A stretch of 43,582 bases of DNA, from NCBI GenBank assembly GCA_030157865.1, contig JAOATY010000025.1:1-43582 (forward strand), read 5' to 3'. Each line of letters starts with the position of its first letter. Within the stretch, counting starts at the first letter, position 1. Positions 26,078 to 34,051 of this stretch are shown one piece after another. The notes beneath the pieces are model-generated. The model worked only from the letters and a program-made list of their open reading frames with translations, was not told the origin of the DNA and did not search any database. The position numbers and the translations under genes are program-made. The stretch is from Candidatus Nanopelagicales bacterium. Its GTDB lineage: Bacteria; Actinomycetota; Actinomycetes; S36-B12; UBA5976.

Positions 26078-27406
26078 CTACTTTCGATCTCGCAGCATGT
26101 CGGCAACCTGGAAGGCCAAATCAAGGCTCTGAATCCGGTTTAACCTCGGGTCGCATGCAGTTTCGTATCTGAATGGCAAGTCAGTTTCGCTAACGCCACC
26201 AATTCCACCTAGGCATTCAGTGACATCATCGCCCGTAAGTTCAATGTGAATTCCACCTGGATGCGTACCAAGTGATTTGTGTACCTCAAAGAAACCACGA
26301 ACTTCAGCAATCACATCGTCTAATAAACGAGTCTTGTGTCCGGATGCGGCTTCCTTGGTATTGCCATGCATTGGATCGCAAACCCAAAGAACTGGGTGGT
26401 CAGTTTTCTGAACTGCAGACACCAGCTTTGGAAGTACTTCAGTAATGTTTCCAGCGCCCATTCGAGTGATGAACATAAGTCGACCAGGAATCTTTTCTGG
26501 ATTTAACTTCTCAAGCAATCCTAAGATGTCTGCTTCCGTAGTCTTTGGTCCGATTTTCACACCAATTGGATTTTGAATCTTAGAAACAAAATCGATGTGT
26601 GCGCCATCAAGTTCACGAGTGCGCTCGCCTACCCAGACAAAGTGTCCAGACACGTCATATAGATTTCCAGTTCGGGAATCAATGCGCGTTAATGGCTTTT
26701 CGTAGTCAAGCAATAGCGCTTCGTGGCTTGCGTAGAAGTCTGCGCGCTTGAACTCCTCAGGATCAGCGCCGCATGCAGTCATAAAGGAAAGGGCGCGATC
26801 AATCTCGGCTGCCATTTCTTCGTAACGCTTACCTGGTGTTGATTCACTTACGAAGTCTTGGTTCCAAGAATGAACTTGGCGCAGATCTGCATAACCACCT
26901 TGGGTGAACGCGCGAACTAAGTTCAAAGTAGCGGCACTTGCGTGGTAAGTCTGAACCAATCGCATCGGGTCTGGTTGACGAGCTTCATTTGTGAACTCAA
27001 GTCCATTAACGGCATCACCACGGTACGAAGGCAAACTAACGCCATCGATAGTTTCTTCTGAGGAACTTCTTGGCTTTCCGTACTGACCAGCAATTCTTCC
27101 AATTTTTACAACTGGCATAGATGCGCCATAGGTCAAAACAATTGCCATCTGTAAAACAGTCTTTAATCGAGCCCGAATCGAATCTGCAGTGTTAGCTACA
27201 AAAGTCTCGGCACAGTCGCCACCCATAAGAACAAAGGCATCGCCATTTGTTGCATCAGCCAGTCTGAGTTTCAATTCATCGCACTCGCCCGCGAAAACTA
27301 GCGGAGGCAATCCAGCCAAAATTTGCTGGGCCTGGGCAAGGCCTTCTGCAGATGGCCACGCAGGCTGTTGGGCTGCTGGCAAATCTGGCCAAGTAATTTC
27401 ACTCAT
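26078..27406 (-). CDS. aroG: Class II 3-deoxy-D-arabino-heptulosonate-7-phosphate (DAHP) synthase
   Basis: First step of the shikimate pathway, joining PEP and erythrose-4-phosphate. The 442-residue length and sequence are of the plant-like class II type found in Actinobacteria: FAGECDELKLRLADA, FVLMGGDCAETF with the metal-ligand Cys, KIGRIAGQYGKPRSS, VWVGERTRELDGAH, CDPMHGNT and GIHIELTGDDVTECLGG. It converges on the kinase gene (6-base gap) and is divergent from pfk. TAATCT lies 7 bases before the ATG. Position equals Rv2178c in M. tuberculosis. Feedback inhibition by aromatic amino acids is known for the family but cannot be read here. Confidence 0.96.
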   Translation of the reverse strand: MSEITWPDLPAAQQPAWPSAEGLAQAQQILAGLPPLVFAGECDELKLRLADATNGDAFVLMGGDCAETFVANTADSIRARLKTVLQMAIVLTYGASMPVVKIGRIAGQYGKPRSSSEETIDGVSLPSYRGDAVNGLEFTNEARQPDPMRLVQTYHASAATLNLVRAFTQGGYADLRQVHSWNQDFVSESTPGKRYEEMAAEIDRALSFMTACGADPEEFKRADFYASHEALLLDYEKPLTRIDSRTGNLYDVSGHFVWVGERTRELDGAHIDFVSKIQNPIGVKIGPKTTEADILGLLEKLNPEKIPGRLMFITRMGAGNITEVLPKLVSAVQKTDHPVLWVCDPMHGNTKEAASGHKTRLLDDVIAEVRGFFEVHKSLGTHPGGIHIELTGDDVTECLGGIGGVSETDLPFRYETACDPRLNRIQSLDLAFQVADMLRDRK

Positions 27407-27413
27407 ATCCCCT

Positions 27414-27419
27414 AGATTA
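27414..27419 (-). promoter_or_regulatory. Putative leaderless -10 of aroG
   Basis: Reverse-strand TAATCT, seven bases before the ATG at 27406. The spacer contains AGGGG, too close to the ATG for a normal ribosome site. Confidence 0.45.
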
Positions 27420-27477
27420 GTGGCGTTTCTAGCGGTTCACTAAATCAGCAAATCCCATTTCAAAACATGCCCACGAC

Positions 27478-27483
27478 TAGAAT
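27478..27483 (+). promoter_or_regulatory. Putative leaderless -10 of the phosphofructokinase gene
   Basis: TAGAAT, six bases, then ATG at 27490. Divergent from the aroG -10, about 58 bases away. Confidence 0.5.
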
Positions 27484-27489
27484 TGCGCT

Positions 27490-28710
27490 ATGCCAATCAA
27501 AAAAGTTGCACTGTTAACCGCCGGCGGCCTAGCTCCTTGTTTATCTTCAGCAGTTGGTGCACTTATTGAGGAATACACCAAAGTTGCTCCAGACGTTGAA
27601 ATCATTGCCTACCGCAATGGCTACCGAGGACTCCTTCTCGGTGACTCAGTTGTGATTACCCCCGCAATCCGTAGCCAGGCTCATTTATTGCAGGCCTTTG
27701 GCGGAAGCCCGATTGGCAACTCACGAGTCAAGCTCACAAATATTGAAGATTGCGTAAAGCGAGGCTTGGTTGCCCCTGGCCAAGACCCACAACAAGTTGC
27801 CGCAGACCAGCTGATTGCAGACGACGTAGATGTCTTACACACAATTGGTGGCGATGACACAAATACTGCAGCGGCAGACTTGGCTGCGTTTTTGGCAAAG
27901 AATAACTACGGACTAGGTGTAGTCGGTCTGCCAAAGACCATTGACAATGACGTTTACCCGATAGCTCAATCACTTGGCGCCTGGACGGCTGCTGATGAAG
28001 GCGCTCATCACTTCAGCAATATTGTTTCGGAGCACAGCTCAAATACCAAGATGCTGATTGTTCATGAAGTAATGGGACGACACTGTGGCTGGCTAACTGC
28101 TGCAACCGCCGTTTCGTATCGCAGCTTGCTCGATCAAATGCAGTGGATTCCAGAACTTGGAGTGGCTCGAGAAAATCGTGAAGTGCATGCCGTCTATGTA
28201 CCTGAACTAGAAATTGATTTAACTGCTGAAGCGAAGCGATTAAGTTCAATCATGAACTCGGTTGGAAATGTAAACATATTTCTTTCCGAGGGTGCTGGCG
28301 TTGATGCGATTGTCGAAGAAATGCGAAGTCGTGGTGAAGAAATTCCACTTGACCCATTTGGTCACGTCAAGATCGACAAGATTAATCCAGGTGCTTGGTT
28401 TGCGGATCAATTTGCGCCAATGATCGGCGCTGAAAAAGTATTAGTCCAAAAGAGCGGTTACTACTCGCGCTCAGCTCCCGCTAACACCAAAGATCAAGAA
28501 CTTATCAAGGCATGTGCAGAGGTTGCGGTGCAATCTGCATTGAGTGGCGTAAGTGGATTAGTAGGGCAAGACGAAGACCAAGGAAATGCAATCCGTGCTT
28601 GTGAATTTAACCGAGTAGCTGGGGCAAAGCCATTTGATACAAATCAATCATGGTTTAACGATCTCTTGAATGAAATTGGTCAACCAAAAGGATCGGCAGC
28701 AAGTCAATAA
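27490..28710 (+). CDS. pfp: 6-phosphofructokinase, pyrophosphate-dependent type predicted
   Basis: Phosphorylates fructose-6-phosphate in glycolysis, or the reverse reaction if PPi-linked. 406 residues. The phosphate-donor site reads HTIGGDDTNTAAADLA: Asp follows GGD where ATP-dependent enzymes have Gly. The catalytic region is GLPKTIDNDVYPIAQSLG with Lys where ATP enzymes have Gly. Both changes are the established marks of PPi use. Further substrate motifs are VHEVMGRHCGWLTAAT and FLSEGAGVD. It is monocistronic, flanked by divergent aroG and convergent plsC, with its own leaderless promoter. The donor should be tested, since a few GGDD enzymes differ. Confidence 0.9.
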   Translation: MPIKKVALLTAGGLAPCLSSAVGALIEEYTKVAPDVEIIAYRNGYRGLLLGDSVVITPAIRSQAHLLQAFGGSPIGNSRVKLTNIEDCVKRGLVAPGQDPQQVAADQLIADDVDVLHTIGGDDTNTAAADLAAFLAKNNYGLGVVGLPKTIDNDVYPIAQSLGAWTAADEGAHHFSNIVSEHSSNTKMLIVHEVMGRHCGWLTAATAVSYRSLLDQMQWIPELGVARENREVHAVYVPELEIDLTAEAKRLSSIMNSVGNVNIFLSEGAGVDAIVEEMRSRGEEIPLDPFGHVKIDKINPGAWFADQFAPMIGAEKVLVQKSGYYSRSAPANTKDQELIKACAEVAVQSALSGVSGLVGQDEDQGNAIRACEFNRVAGAKPFDTNQSWFNDLLNEIGQPKGSAASQ

Positions 28711-28725
28711 GACTCGTAATTAGTT

Positions 28726-29418
28726 TTAGCTAGGACGCTTTGAACGAGATGCGTATTTGTCTACGTATTCTTGCCCGGATAGATCCATAATCCGATACAT
28801 AATCTCGTCGGTTAATGAACGCAGAACGAAACGATCATCTTCCATTCCGTAATACCGAGAGAAATCAAGTGGCTCACCGATTCGAATTCCTACTTCTACG
28901 CCGAAGTTTGGACGGGATTTTCCAATCGGCTGAACCATTTCGGTATTGATCATGGCAACCGGAATTACCGGAACGCGAGCTTCAAGTGCCATTCGCGCTA
29001 CACCTGTTTTGCCTCGGTAAAGTCGCCCATCAGATGAACGAGTTCCTTCTGGATAAATTCCAAGCAAGTGACCTTCGTTAAGCAGTCTCACGCCAGTACT
29101 AATGGCAGCAGTGCTGGCATTGCCACCAGTTCTATCAACTGGAACTTGGCCGGCACCCCGGAAGAACGCAGCTGTTGCTTTGCCTCGGATTCCAGGTCCT
29201 TCAAAGTATTCGCTCTTGGCCATGAAGGTGATCTTTCTTGGCACTGCAATCGGCAGGAAGATTGAATCTGAAAATGAAAGATGATTACTTGCCAGAATTG
29301 CTGGGCCGGACTCCGGAATGTTTTCAAGTCCTTCAACCCACGGGTGGAACGCGACCTCAATTGCCGGACCAATGGCAACCTTCTTTAGAAACTTGTAAAA
29401 GTTATCGCGTTCAGACAC
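28726..29418 (-). CDS. plsC: 1-acyl-sn-glycerol-3-phosphate acyltransferase (PlsC family)
   Basis: Membrane-associated acyltransferase of phospholipid synthesis, 230 residues. Motif I is NHLSFSDSIFLP (HX4D), motif II around RGAGQVPVDR, motif III YPEGTRSSDGRLYRGKTG and motif IV VPVIPVAMI. The frame is open to 29454, but the GTG at 29418 is preferred: a TACCGT -10 lies 7 bases upstream and the protein then begins MSERDNFYKFLKKV, a normal N-terminus. The gene corresponds in position to Rv2182c. Its neighbours (FadD15-type ligase, PimB', GT87) suggest a role in PI-mannoside or general lipid acylation. Confidence 0.88.
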   Translation of the reverse strand: MSERDNFYKFLKKVAIGPAIEVAFHPWVEGLENIPESGPAILASNHLSFSDSIFLPIAVPRKITFMAKSEYFEGPGIRGKATAAFFRGAGQVPVDRTGGNASTAAISTGVRLLNEGHLLGIYPEGTRSSDGRLYRGKTGVARMALEARVPVIPVAMINTEMVQPIGKSRPNFGVEVGIRIGEPLDFSRYYGMEDDRFVLRSLTDEIMYRIMDLSGQEYVDKYASRSKRPS

Positions 29419-29425
29419 ATCCCTT

Positions 29426-29431
29426 ACGGTA
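29426..29431 (-). promoter_or_regulatory. Putative leaderless -10 of plsC
   Basis: Reverse-strand TACCGT, seven bases before the GTG at 29418. It is the reason for choosing that start. Confidence 0.4.
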
Positions 29432-29479
29432 GTCAACGAGGGCGCTATCAGCAATTGACGCCCCCGAAATCGGACACTT

Positions 29480-29507
29480 TTGGACGTTTAGGGACCAGAT
29501 TTAGAAT
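29480..29507 (+). promoter_or_regulatory. Promoter of fadD15 (TTGGAC-16-TAGAAT)
   Basis: TTGGAC at 29480-29485 and TAGAAT at 29502-29507 are 16 bases apart. This predicts a leader of about 39 bases with GAGAGG at 29540-29545, seven bases before the GTG at 29553, so this gene is leadered, unlike its neighbours. A second hexamer, TACCCT, lies at 29516-29521. Confidence 0.45.
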
Positions 29508-29552
29508 TCCTGGGTTACCCTCTCTTAAGGCTTTTTATCGAGAGGTGCCACA

Positions 29553-31349
29553 GTGCGCGAGTTATCCGTTGTAGCTAACATCCCACCGATCTCTGCTGGA
29601 AATGTGACAGATCAAATTGAAGATTTGTACGCAAGAAACCCAGAATTCCCATCGGTGGCAATTCAAACGGATGATGACTGGTCAACAATCACGGCTGCTC
29701 AGTTTAGAGAGCAAGTTCGAGGTGTTGCTAAGGGATTGATTGCAGAAGGCCTGCAAGCCGGAGACCGTATTGCAATTCAGTCTAGAACTAGATACGAATG
29801 GACTGTCGCGGACTATGCGATTTGGTACGCAGGTTGCATAACCGTTCCAATTTACGAGACTTCATCACCAGAACAAGTTGAGTGGATCATTTCCGATTCG
29901 CATTCCGTTGCGACATTCTTTGAAGCTCAGAGAACGACGCTTGCATTCAAACCAATTGAAGCAAAAGTCCCTCACATGACCCGCTCGTACTTATTCGGCG
30001 ACAATGCACTGGAAGAGTTAATTAAAAAGGGTGACGGTGTTTCCGATGCTGAGTTAGAAGCTCGCCGCACTTCTGCCGGGCCAACTGCTCCAGCAACTTT
30101 GATTTACACATCAGGCACTACCGGAAGACCTAAGGGTTGCATCATCACTCATGGCAACATGATGGCTGAAGTAGATACTTTGGTTAAAGCGGTACCAGAA
30201 ATCTTTGATGTACCTGAAGCGTCAACACTGATCTTCTTACCACTTGCACATGTTTTCGGTCGCCTGATTCAGGTTGCTATGTTGCGTGGCGAAGTAACTA
30301 TTGGACACTGCCCAAATCCAGCAGCTTTGCTTAAAGATCTAGGTTCATTCAAACCAACTTTCTTGCTTGCAGTGCCACGAGTGTTTGAAAAAGTATTCAA
30401 TGGATCAGCTGCAAAGGCACATGAAGCTAGCCCAGTTAAGGGAAAGATTTTTGACCGCGCTGCTGCCACCGCCATTGCATACAGCGAGGCAATGGATCAC
30501 GGTCACATGTCTAAAGGGTTAGCAATTAAGCATGGGTTGTTCGACAAACTTGTGTACTCCAAACTTCGTCATGCCATGGGTGGTCGCGTAACGCACGCGA
30601 TCTCGGGTGGCGCCGCACTTGGTTCCCGACTTGGTCACTTCTATCGAGGAATTGGACTAATAATCCTTGAAGGTTACGGACTTACTGAAACTACGGCCGG
30701 TAGCACACTTAACTTGCCATCATCCTTAAAGATTGGAACCGTTGGTCGCCCGCTGCCAGGAACGGGTGCCCGCATCGAAACAGACGGCGAAATCCTTCTT
30801 AAGGGTCCTCATGTATTCGCTGGCTACTGGAACAACGATTCTGCGACTGCAGAGGCGATGACAGCTGACGGCTGGTTCCGTACGGGAGATATCGGCGAAC
30901 TTGATGGTGATGGATATTTGCGAATTACCGGACGTAAGAAAGAACTTCTAGTTACCGCTGGCGGAAAGAATGTTGCGCCCGCAGTTCTGGAAGATCGATT
31001 GCGCGCAAATCCAATTGTGAGTCAGTGCGTTGTAGTCGGCGATGGCAAGCCTTACATCGGTGCACTTGTAACCTTGGATCAAGATGCGCTGCCACAAATT
31101 CTGGCTGCCAACAACATAGACTCCGCACCTATGTCGGAATTAATTAACAACGCAGATGTTCGCGCTCTGGTTCAGAAAGCAGTTAATTCCGCAAACGAAG
31201 CGGTTTCAAATTCCGAAGCGATTAAGAAGTTTGTGATTCTGCCAGAGGACTTAACCATTGACAATGGTTACCTAACTCCGAAGATGAGCATCAGAAGACA
31301 CTTAATTGTGCAGGATTTTGCCACTGACATTGAAGGTCTTTACTCTTAA
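29553..31349 (+). CDS. fadD15: Long-chain fatty-acid-CoA ligase (FadD15/AMP-binding family)
   Basis: Activates fatty acids to acyl-CoA through an acyl-adenylate. 598 residues with the AMP-binding P-loop TLIYTSGTTGRPKGCIITHG near residues 185-204, LPLAHVFGRLIQVAM, the YGLTETTAGSTLNLP motif, and the C-terminal hinge GWFRTGDIGELDGDGYLRITGRKK split over TGDIGELD and RITGRKKELLVTAGGKNVAP. GTG start with GAGAGG seven bases upstream. It is divergent from plsC, and a GT87 gene follows 32 bases downstream. Position equals Rv2187 near pimB'. Chain-length preference cannot be stated. Confidence 0.93.
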   Translation: MRELSVVANIPPISAGNVTDQIEDLYARNPEFPSVAIQTDDDWSTITAAQFREQVRGVAKGLIAEGLQAGDRIAIQSRTRYEWTVADYAIWYAGCITVPIYETSSPEQVEWIISDSHSVATFFEAQRTTLAFKPIEAKVPHMTRSYLFGDNALEELIKKGDGVSDAELEARRTSAGPTAPATLIYTSGTTGRPKGCIITHGNMMAEVDTLVKAVPEIFDVPEASTLIFLPLAHVFGRLIQVAMLRGEVTIGHCPNPAALLKDLGSFKPTFLLAVPRVFEKVFNGSAAKAHEASPVKGKIFDRAAATAIAYSEAMDHGHMSKGLAIKHGLFDKLVYSKLRHAMGGRVTHAISGGAALGSRLGHFYRGIGLIILEGYGLTETTAGSTLNLPSSLKIGTVGRPLPGTGARIETDGEILLKGPHVFAGYWNNDSATAEAMTADGWFRTGDIGELDGDGYLRITGRKKELLVTAGGKNVAPAVLEDRLRANPIVSQCVVVGDGKPYIGALVTLDQDALPQILAANNIDSAPMSELINNADVRALVQKAVNSANEAVSNSEAIKKFVILPEDLTIDNGYLTPKMSIRRHLIVQDFATDIEGLYS

Positions 31350-31381
31350 CAAACTAGGTCTTCAATCCAGATCGGATAACA

Positions 31382-32560
31382 ATGCGCGCAATGCCCTTAA
31401 CTTTGGGTTGGGTAATAACTAGAGCTTGGGTTTTGCTATCAGGATTTAGCGTTATCTTTTATCCTGAATCTGAGTTTCTATTTAGTGATGTACGCCTTTA
31501 CGACTGGTGGGCTGGAAACATTGCCGACTCACACTTTCCTATTAACGATCCAATGTGGCAATACCCGCCATTAGCTGCGGTTGTTTTCCTTGCTGGGTAC
31601 TTAATCGCTGGAAACACTGTGGGATTTGTATTTCTGGCAGTCCTTGCAGACTTAGCAATTTTTGCTTTATTGATACAGCGAGGTAAGTCAGAGAAGGCCT
31701 CAGCGCCAGCATTTATCTGGCTCGTTGCTCCCCTTGTCATGGGGCCAATTATTCTGGGCCGATTCGATGTGTTTGTAACGCTTGCTGCAGTTTTTGCACT
31801 TCTGTCTGTTGGGCAAGTCCGAAAGTTTGGCATAGCAATTGCCATTGGTGCGCTACTTAAAGTTTGGCCAGTTCTATTGCTGCTCGCTGCACCACGCGGT
31901 AAAAGCCTAAAAGCTATTGCTTGGTTTACTGCAACCTTTGTCGCCGGAAGCTTGTTGTTAAGCATATGGTGGCGAGATAGTTTTTCATTTATCGGTGGAC
32001 AGCAATCTCGCGGCCTTCAAATTGAATCAATCGGTGCGCTTCCCTATCAAATTTGGAATGCTGGACCAAGTAATGTTTCATCCGCTTTCCAATTTGGCGC
32101 AATCGAAGTTGTTGCCCAAGGTACTGCGACAGTTTCGCTAATCATTACCTTGATTGGAATTTTGTTACTTGGAATTCTCTTTTATTGGAAAGTATTTGGA
32201 AAAATTGAATCTGCTTCCCCTGCAGACGTAGCCCTTCTTGCCGTATTGATCTCGATAGTTACAAGCCGGGTTTTATCCCCGCAGTACATGGTCTGGGTAT
32301 TCGGCTTACTTGCAGTCAGTGCATTTAAACCGCAACAAAACTTCAACAAGATCTTGGTCTTAATCTTTATAAGTGCCGGAATCGGACAAGTGATTTATCC
32401 GTGGTGGTACATCAGCTTTCAACAAGGCGGGGCGCTTGCAGTCGCGTTCCATGCAATTCGGATTTTAACGTTGTTATGGGCGACGGTAATTGCTTGGCAG
32501 AACATTCGAGCAGTTAGTCAGCAAAATCAATCCCCGAAAGTAATCCATCAAGCTTCTTGA
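31382..32560 (+). CDS. GT87-family (DUF2029) polyprenyl-phosphate-mannose mannosyltransferase
   Basis: A 392-residue GT-C membrane protein. The first extracytoplasmic loop has FLFSDVRLYDWWAGNIADSH with the acidic residue typical of the fold, then DPMWQYPPLAAVVFL. Later motifs are LGRFDVFVTLAAVFALL, ALLKVWPVLLLLAAPRG and TSRVLSPQYMVWVFGLL, typical of the GT87 (PimE/Rv2181-like) group. About nine membrane segments. ATG at 31391 (M4) is an alternative start. Its 3' end overlaps pimB' tail-to-tail by 47 bases. M. tuberculosis has the alpha-1,2-mannosyltransferase Rv2181 in the same region, so a branching or PIM-elongating role is likely but not certain. Confidence 0.82.
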   Translation: MRAMPLTLGWVITRAWVLLSGFSVIFYPESEFLFSDVRLYDWWAGNIADSHFPINDPMWQYPPLAAVVFLAGYLIAGNTVGFVFLAVLADLAIFALLIQRGKSEKASAPAFIWLVAPLVMGPIILGRFDVFVTLAAVFALLSVGQVRKFGIAIAIGALLKVWPVLLLLAAPRGKSLKAIAWFTATFVAGSLLLSIWWRDSFSFIGGQQSRGLQIESIGALPYQIWNAGPSNVSSAFQFGAIEVVAQGTATVSLIITLIGILLLGILFYWKVFGKIESASPADVALLAVLISIVTSRVLSPQYMVWVFGLLAVSAFKPQQNFNKILVLIFISAGIGQVIYPWWYISFQQGGALAVAFHAIRILTLLWATVIAWQNIRAVSQQNQSPKVIHQAS

Positions 32561-33662
32561 AGTTTTGATCCCAGGTCCATTCCTGGCTCACCCAACGTCG
32601 GCCGGCTTCACCCATTGACTTTGCTGCCTCAGGGTTAGTTAATAAAAAGGCAAGACGCTGTGCAATCAAACTTGTATCTCTGCCGTCAACTAAATATCCA
32701 GTCTCGCCATCAATAACCGCATCGATTGCTCCGCCAGAATCACCAACAAGAACTGGCAAACCTGTGGCTGATCCTTCGAGGAAAACTATGCCTAAGCCTT
32801 CAACGTCCCAGCCACCCATGCGCGTTCGGCAAGGCATGGCGAATACATCGCCTGCGGCATACCAGTTCGATAAATCCCCTTGGCTTACTTTGCCTGTGAA
32901 GTGAACAAAATCTTTCAAGCCGAGTTTTGCAACCAAACGTTCTAAGTCTTTTAGGTATGGGCCTGTTCCGACAATTATCAAACTGGTCTGTGGCGCAGTT
33001 TGCTGAATCTCTGGGAGGGCACGAATCAATTCGTCTTGGCCCTTACGAGCCATAAGTCTTGAAACACATACGACAACTGGACGCTGCGTCCAACCAAGCC
33101 CGGCTCTAAGTTCATTACCAGCAGTTGCATTAGCTGGAGAGAATTCCGTTACATCAACACCCGGAACGATGCGCCGCATCCTGCTTGCTGCTTCAGGACT
33201 TAGGGCCTTTGCGATTTTCTTATGGGTGTATTCACTTATGTATGTTAAGTAATCTGTGTCGTTGCCAATCTTGCGCAAGGCTTGCTTGGTTCCCGGCGTC
33301 ATTGCCCAACCGGTCTCGTGTCCCTGAGTCATGCCAACAATATTTGTGACACCAAGTTTTCGTAGCGGCGCAGCTAGTAATCCAAGTGGAGCAGCCGCTC
33401 CAAATAGAACGCGAGTTATGTTTTCCGAGACTACGATTTCACGCGCCATTGCCAGCGTTGATTTTGAAGGAAGCAAGGTATGGGTGTCAGCCCTAATCAC
33501 CTTGAAGTCTTGCGCGGCATCAAACTCTTTGGCGCCTTCCCAATCTGAAGTAAGAACCGTTACCGAACTAGGTTCAAATCTGCGAACGATCTCATAACCA
33601 AACGTTTGAATTCCACCAGGGCGCGGCGGAAAATCATTTGTGATTACAAGTGTCCGACCCAT
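32514..33662 (-). CDS. pimB': GDP-mannose-dependent phosphatidylinositol-monomannoside mannosyltransferase PimB'
   Basis: GT4-fold enzyme adding the second mannose to PIM at the cytoplasmic membrane face. 382 residues: N-terminal TLVITNDFPPRPGGIQTFGY (glycine loop), donor-domain segments VVVCVSRLMARKGQDELIRA and SLIIVGTGPYLKDLERLV, and the EX7E motif in EGLGIVFLEGSATGLPVLVG, followed by SGGAIDAV. The order in M. tuberculosis (fadD15, pimB' Rv2188c, exonuclease-UvrC gene, trpD) is reproduced. A small Cys4 gene lies 42 bases upstream on the same strand. The last 47 bases overlap the convergent GT87 gene. The ribosome site is weak. Confidence 0.9.
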   Translation of the reverse strand: MGRTLVITNDFPPRPGGIQTFGYEIVRRFEPSSVTVLTSDWEGAKEFDAAQDFKVIRADTHTLLPSKSTLAMAREIVVSENITRVLFGAAAPLGLLAAPLRKLGVTNIVGMTQGHETGWAMTPGTKQALRKIGNDTDYLTYISEYTHKKIAKALSPEAASRMRRIVPGVDVTEFSPANATAGNELRAGLGWTQRPVVVCVSRLMARKGQDELIRALPEIQQTAPQTSLIIVGTGPYLKDLERLVAKLGLKDFVHFTGKVSQGDLSNWYAAGDVFAMPCRTRMGGWDVEGLGIVFLEGSATGLPVLVGDSGGAIDAVIDGETGYLVDGRDTSLIAQRLAFLLTNPEAAKSMGEAGRRWVSQEWTWDQNFKKLDGLLSGIDFAD

Positions 33663-33704
33663 GGTTACATCTTGCCGTATCCCCCAATCCAGAAGGAAAA
33701 CGCA

Positions 33705-33908
33705 TCACTGCGCAATTGCAGCCGATTGGTCTGGTGTTGCATCACCCTTAATCAATCGAAGTGGCGACACCAGTCCAGCTGTCGCCAGAACGTCGAGCAC
33801 ATCCTTGTGTGAATCAAGGGATTCAGGCATTGGACCCAACAGCGCAGTAACCACGCAATCTGAACATGCAATGTCTCGCATAATGCAGCTAGAGCAATCG
33901 ATCAACAT
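33705..33908 (-). CDS. Small conserved actinobacterial Cys4 protein
   Basis: A 67-residue protein. The N-terminus MLIDCSSCIMRDIACSDCVV holds four cysteines (5, 8, 15, 18) spaced CxxC-x6-CxxC, suggesting zinc or cluster binding. The C-terminal half (LDVLATAGLVSPLRLIKG) looks like a short helix and strand. I recall small proteins with the same D-C-x2-C...R-x-A-C-x-D-C-V-V-T pattern across Actinobacteria, all uncharacterised. A strong ribosome site (AGGAGT, 33913-33918 reverse) precedes the ATG by four bases. It lies 42 bases upstream of pimB' on the same strand, so co-transcription is likely. Function unknown. Confidence 0.8.
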   Translation of the reverse strand: MLIDCSSCIMRDIACSDCVVTALLGPMPESLDSHKDVLDVLATAGLVSPLRLIKGDATPDQSAAIAQ

Positions 33909-33912
33909 AATG

Positions 33913-33918
33913 ACTCCT
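33913..33918 (-). promoter_or_regulatory. Shine-Dalgarno of the Cys4 protein gene
   Basis: Reverse-strand AGGAGT four bases before the ATG at 33908; one of the strongest ribosome sites in the window and support that this short frame is translated. Confidence 0.6.
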
Positions 33919-33950
33919 GGTTTATCTCGGTTGTCTTACATTGAAAAGAT

Positions 33951-34030
33951 ATGAGACCCCCCTGACACTTTTATGGCGCGATTAACTCAGCTGAACTTTG
34001 GGTCCAGATCTCATCCCAAAATTGTCAGGG
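33951..34030. repeat. Interleaved inverted repeats in divergent intergenic region
   Basis: ATGAGA (33951-33956) pairs with TCTCAT (34009-34014), and CCCTGACA (33960-33967) pairs with TGTCAGGG (34023-34030). The arms interleave rather than nest, which is pseudoknot order if transcribed, or paired operator half-sites if not. Lies between the Cys4 gene and the exonuclease-UvrC gene. Confidence 0.4.
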
Positions 34031-34044
34031 TTTACAGGTAAAGT
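34031..34044 (+). promoter_or_regulatory. Leaderless -10 overlapping a palindrome, exonuclease-UvrC gene
   Basis: TTTAC-AG-GTAAA is a 12-base palindrome at 34031-34042. Its right arm runs into the -10 TAAAGT (34039-34044), seven bases before the ATG at 34052. This is an operator-like arrangement. Confidence 0.45.
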
Positions 34045-34051
34045 CCCACTT

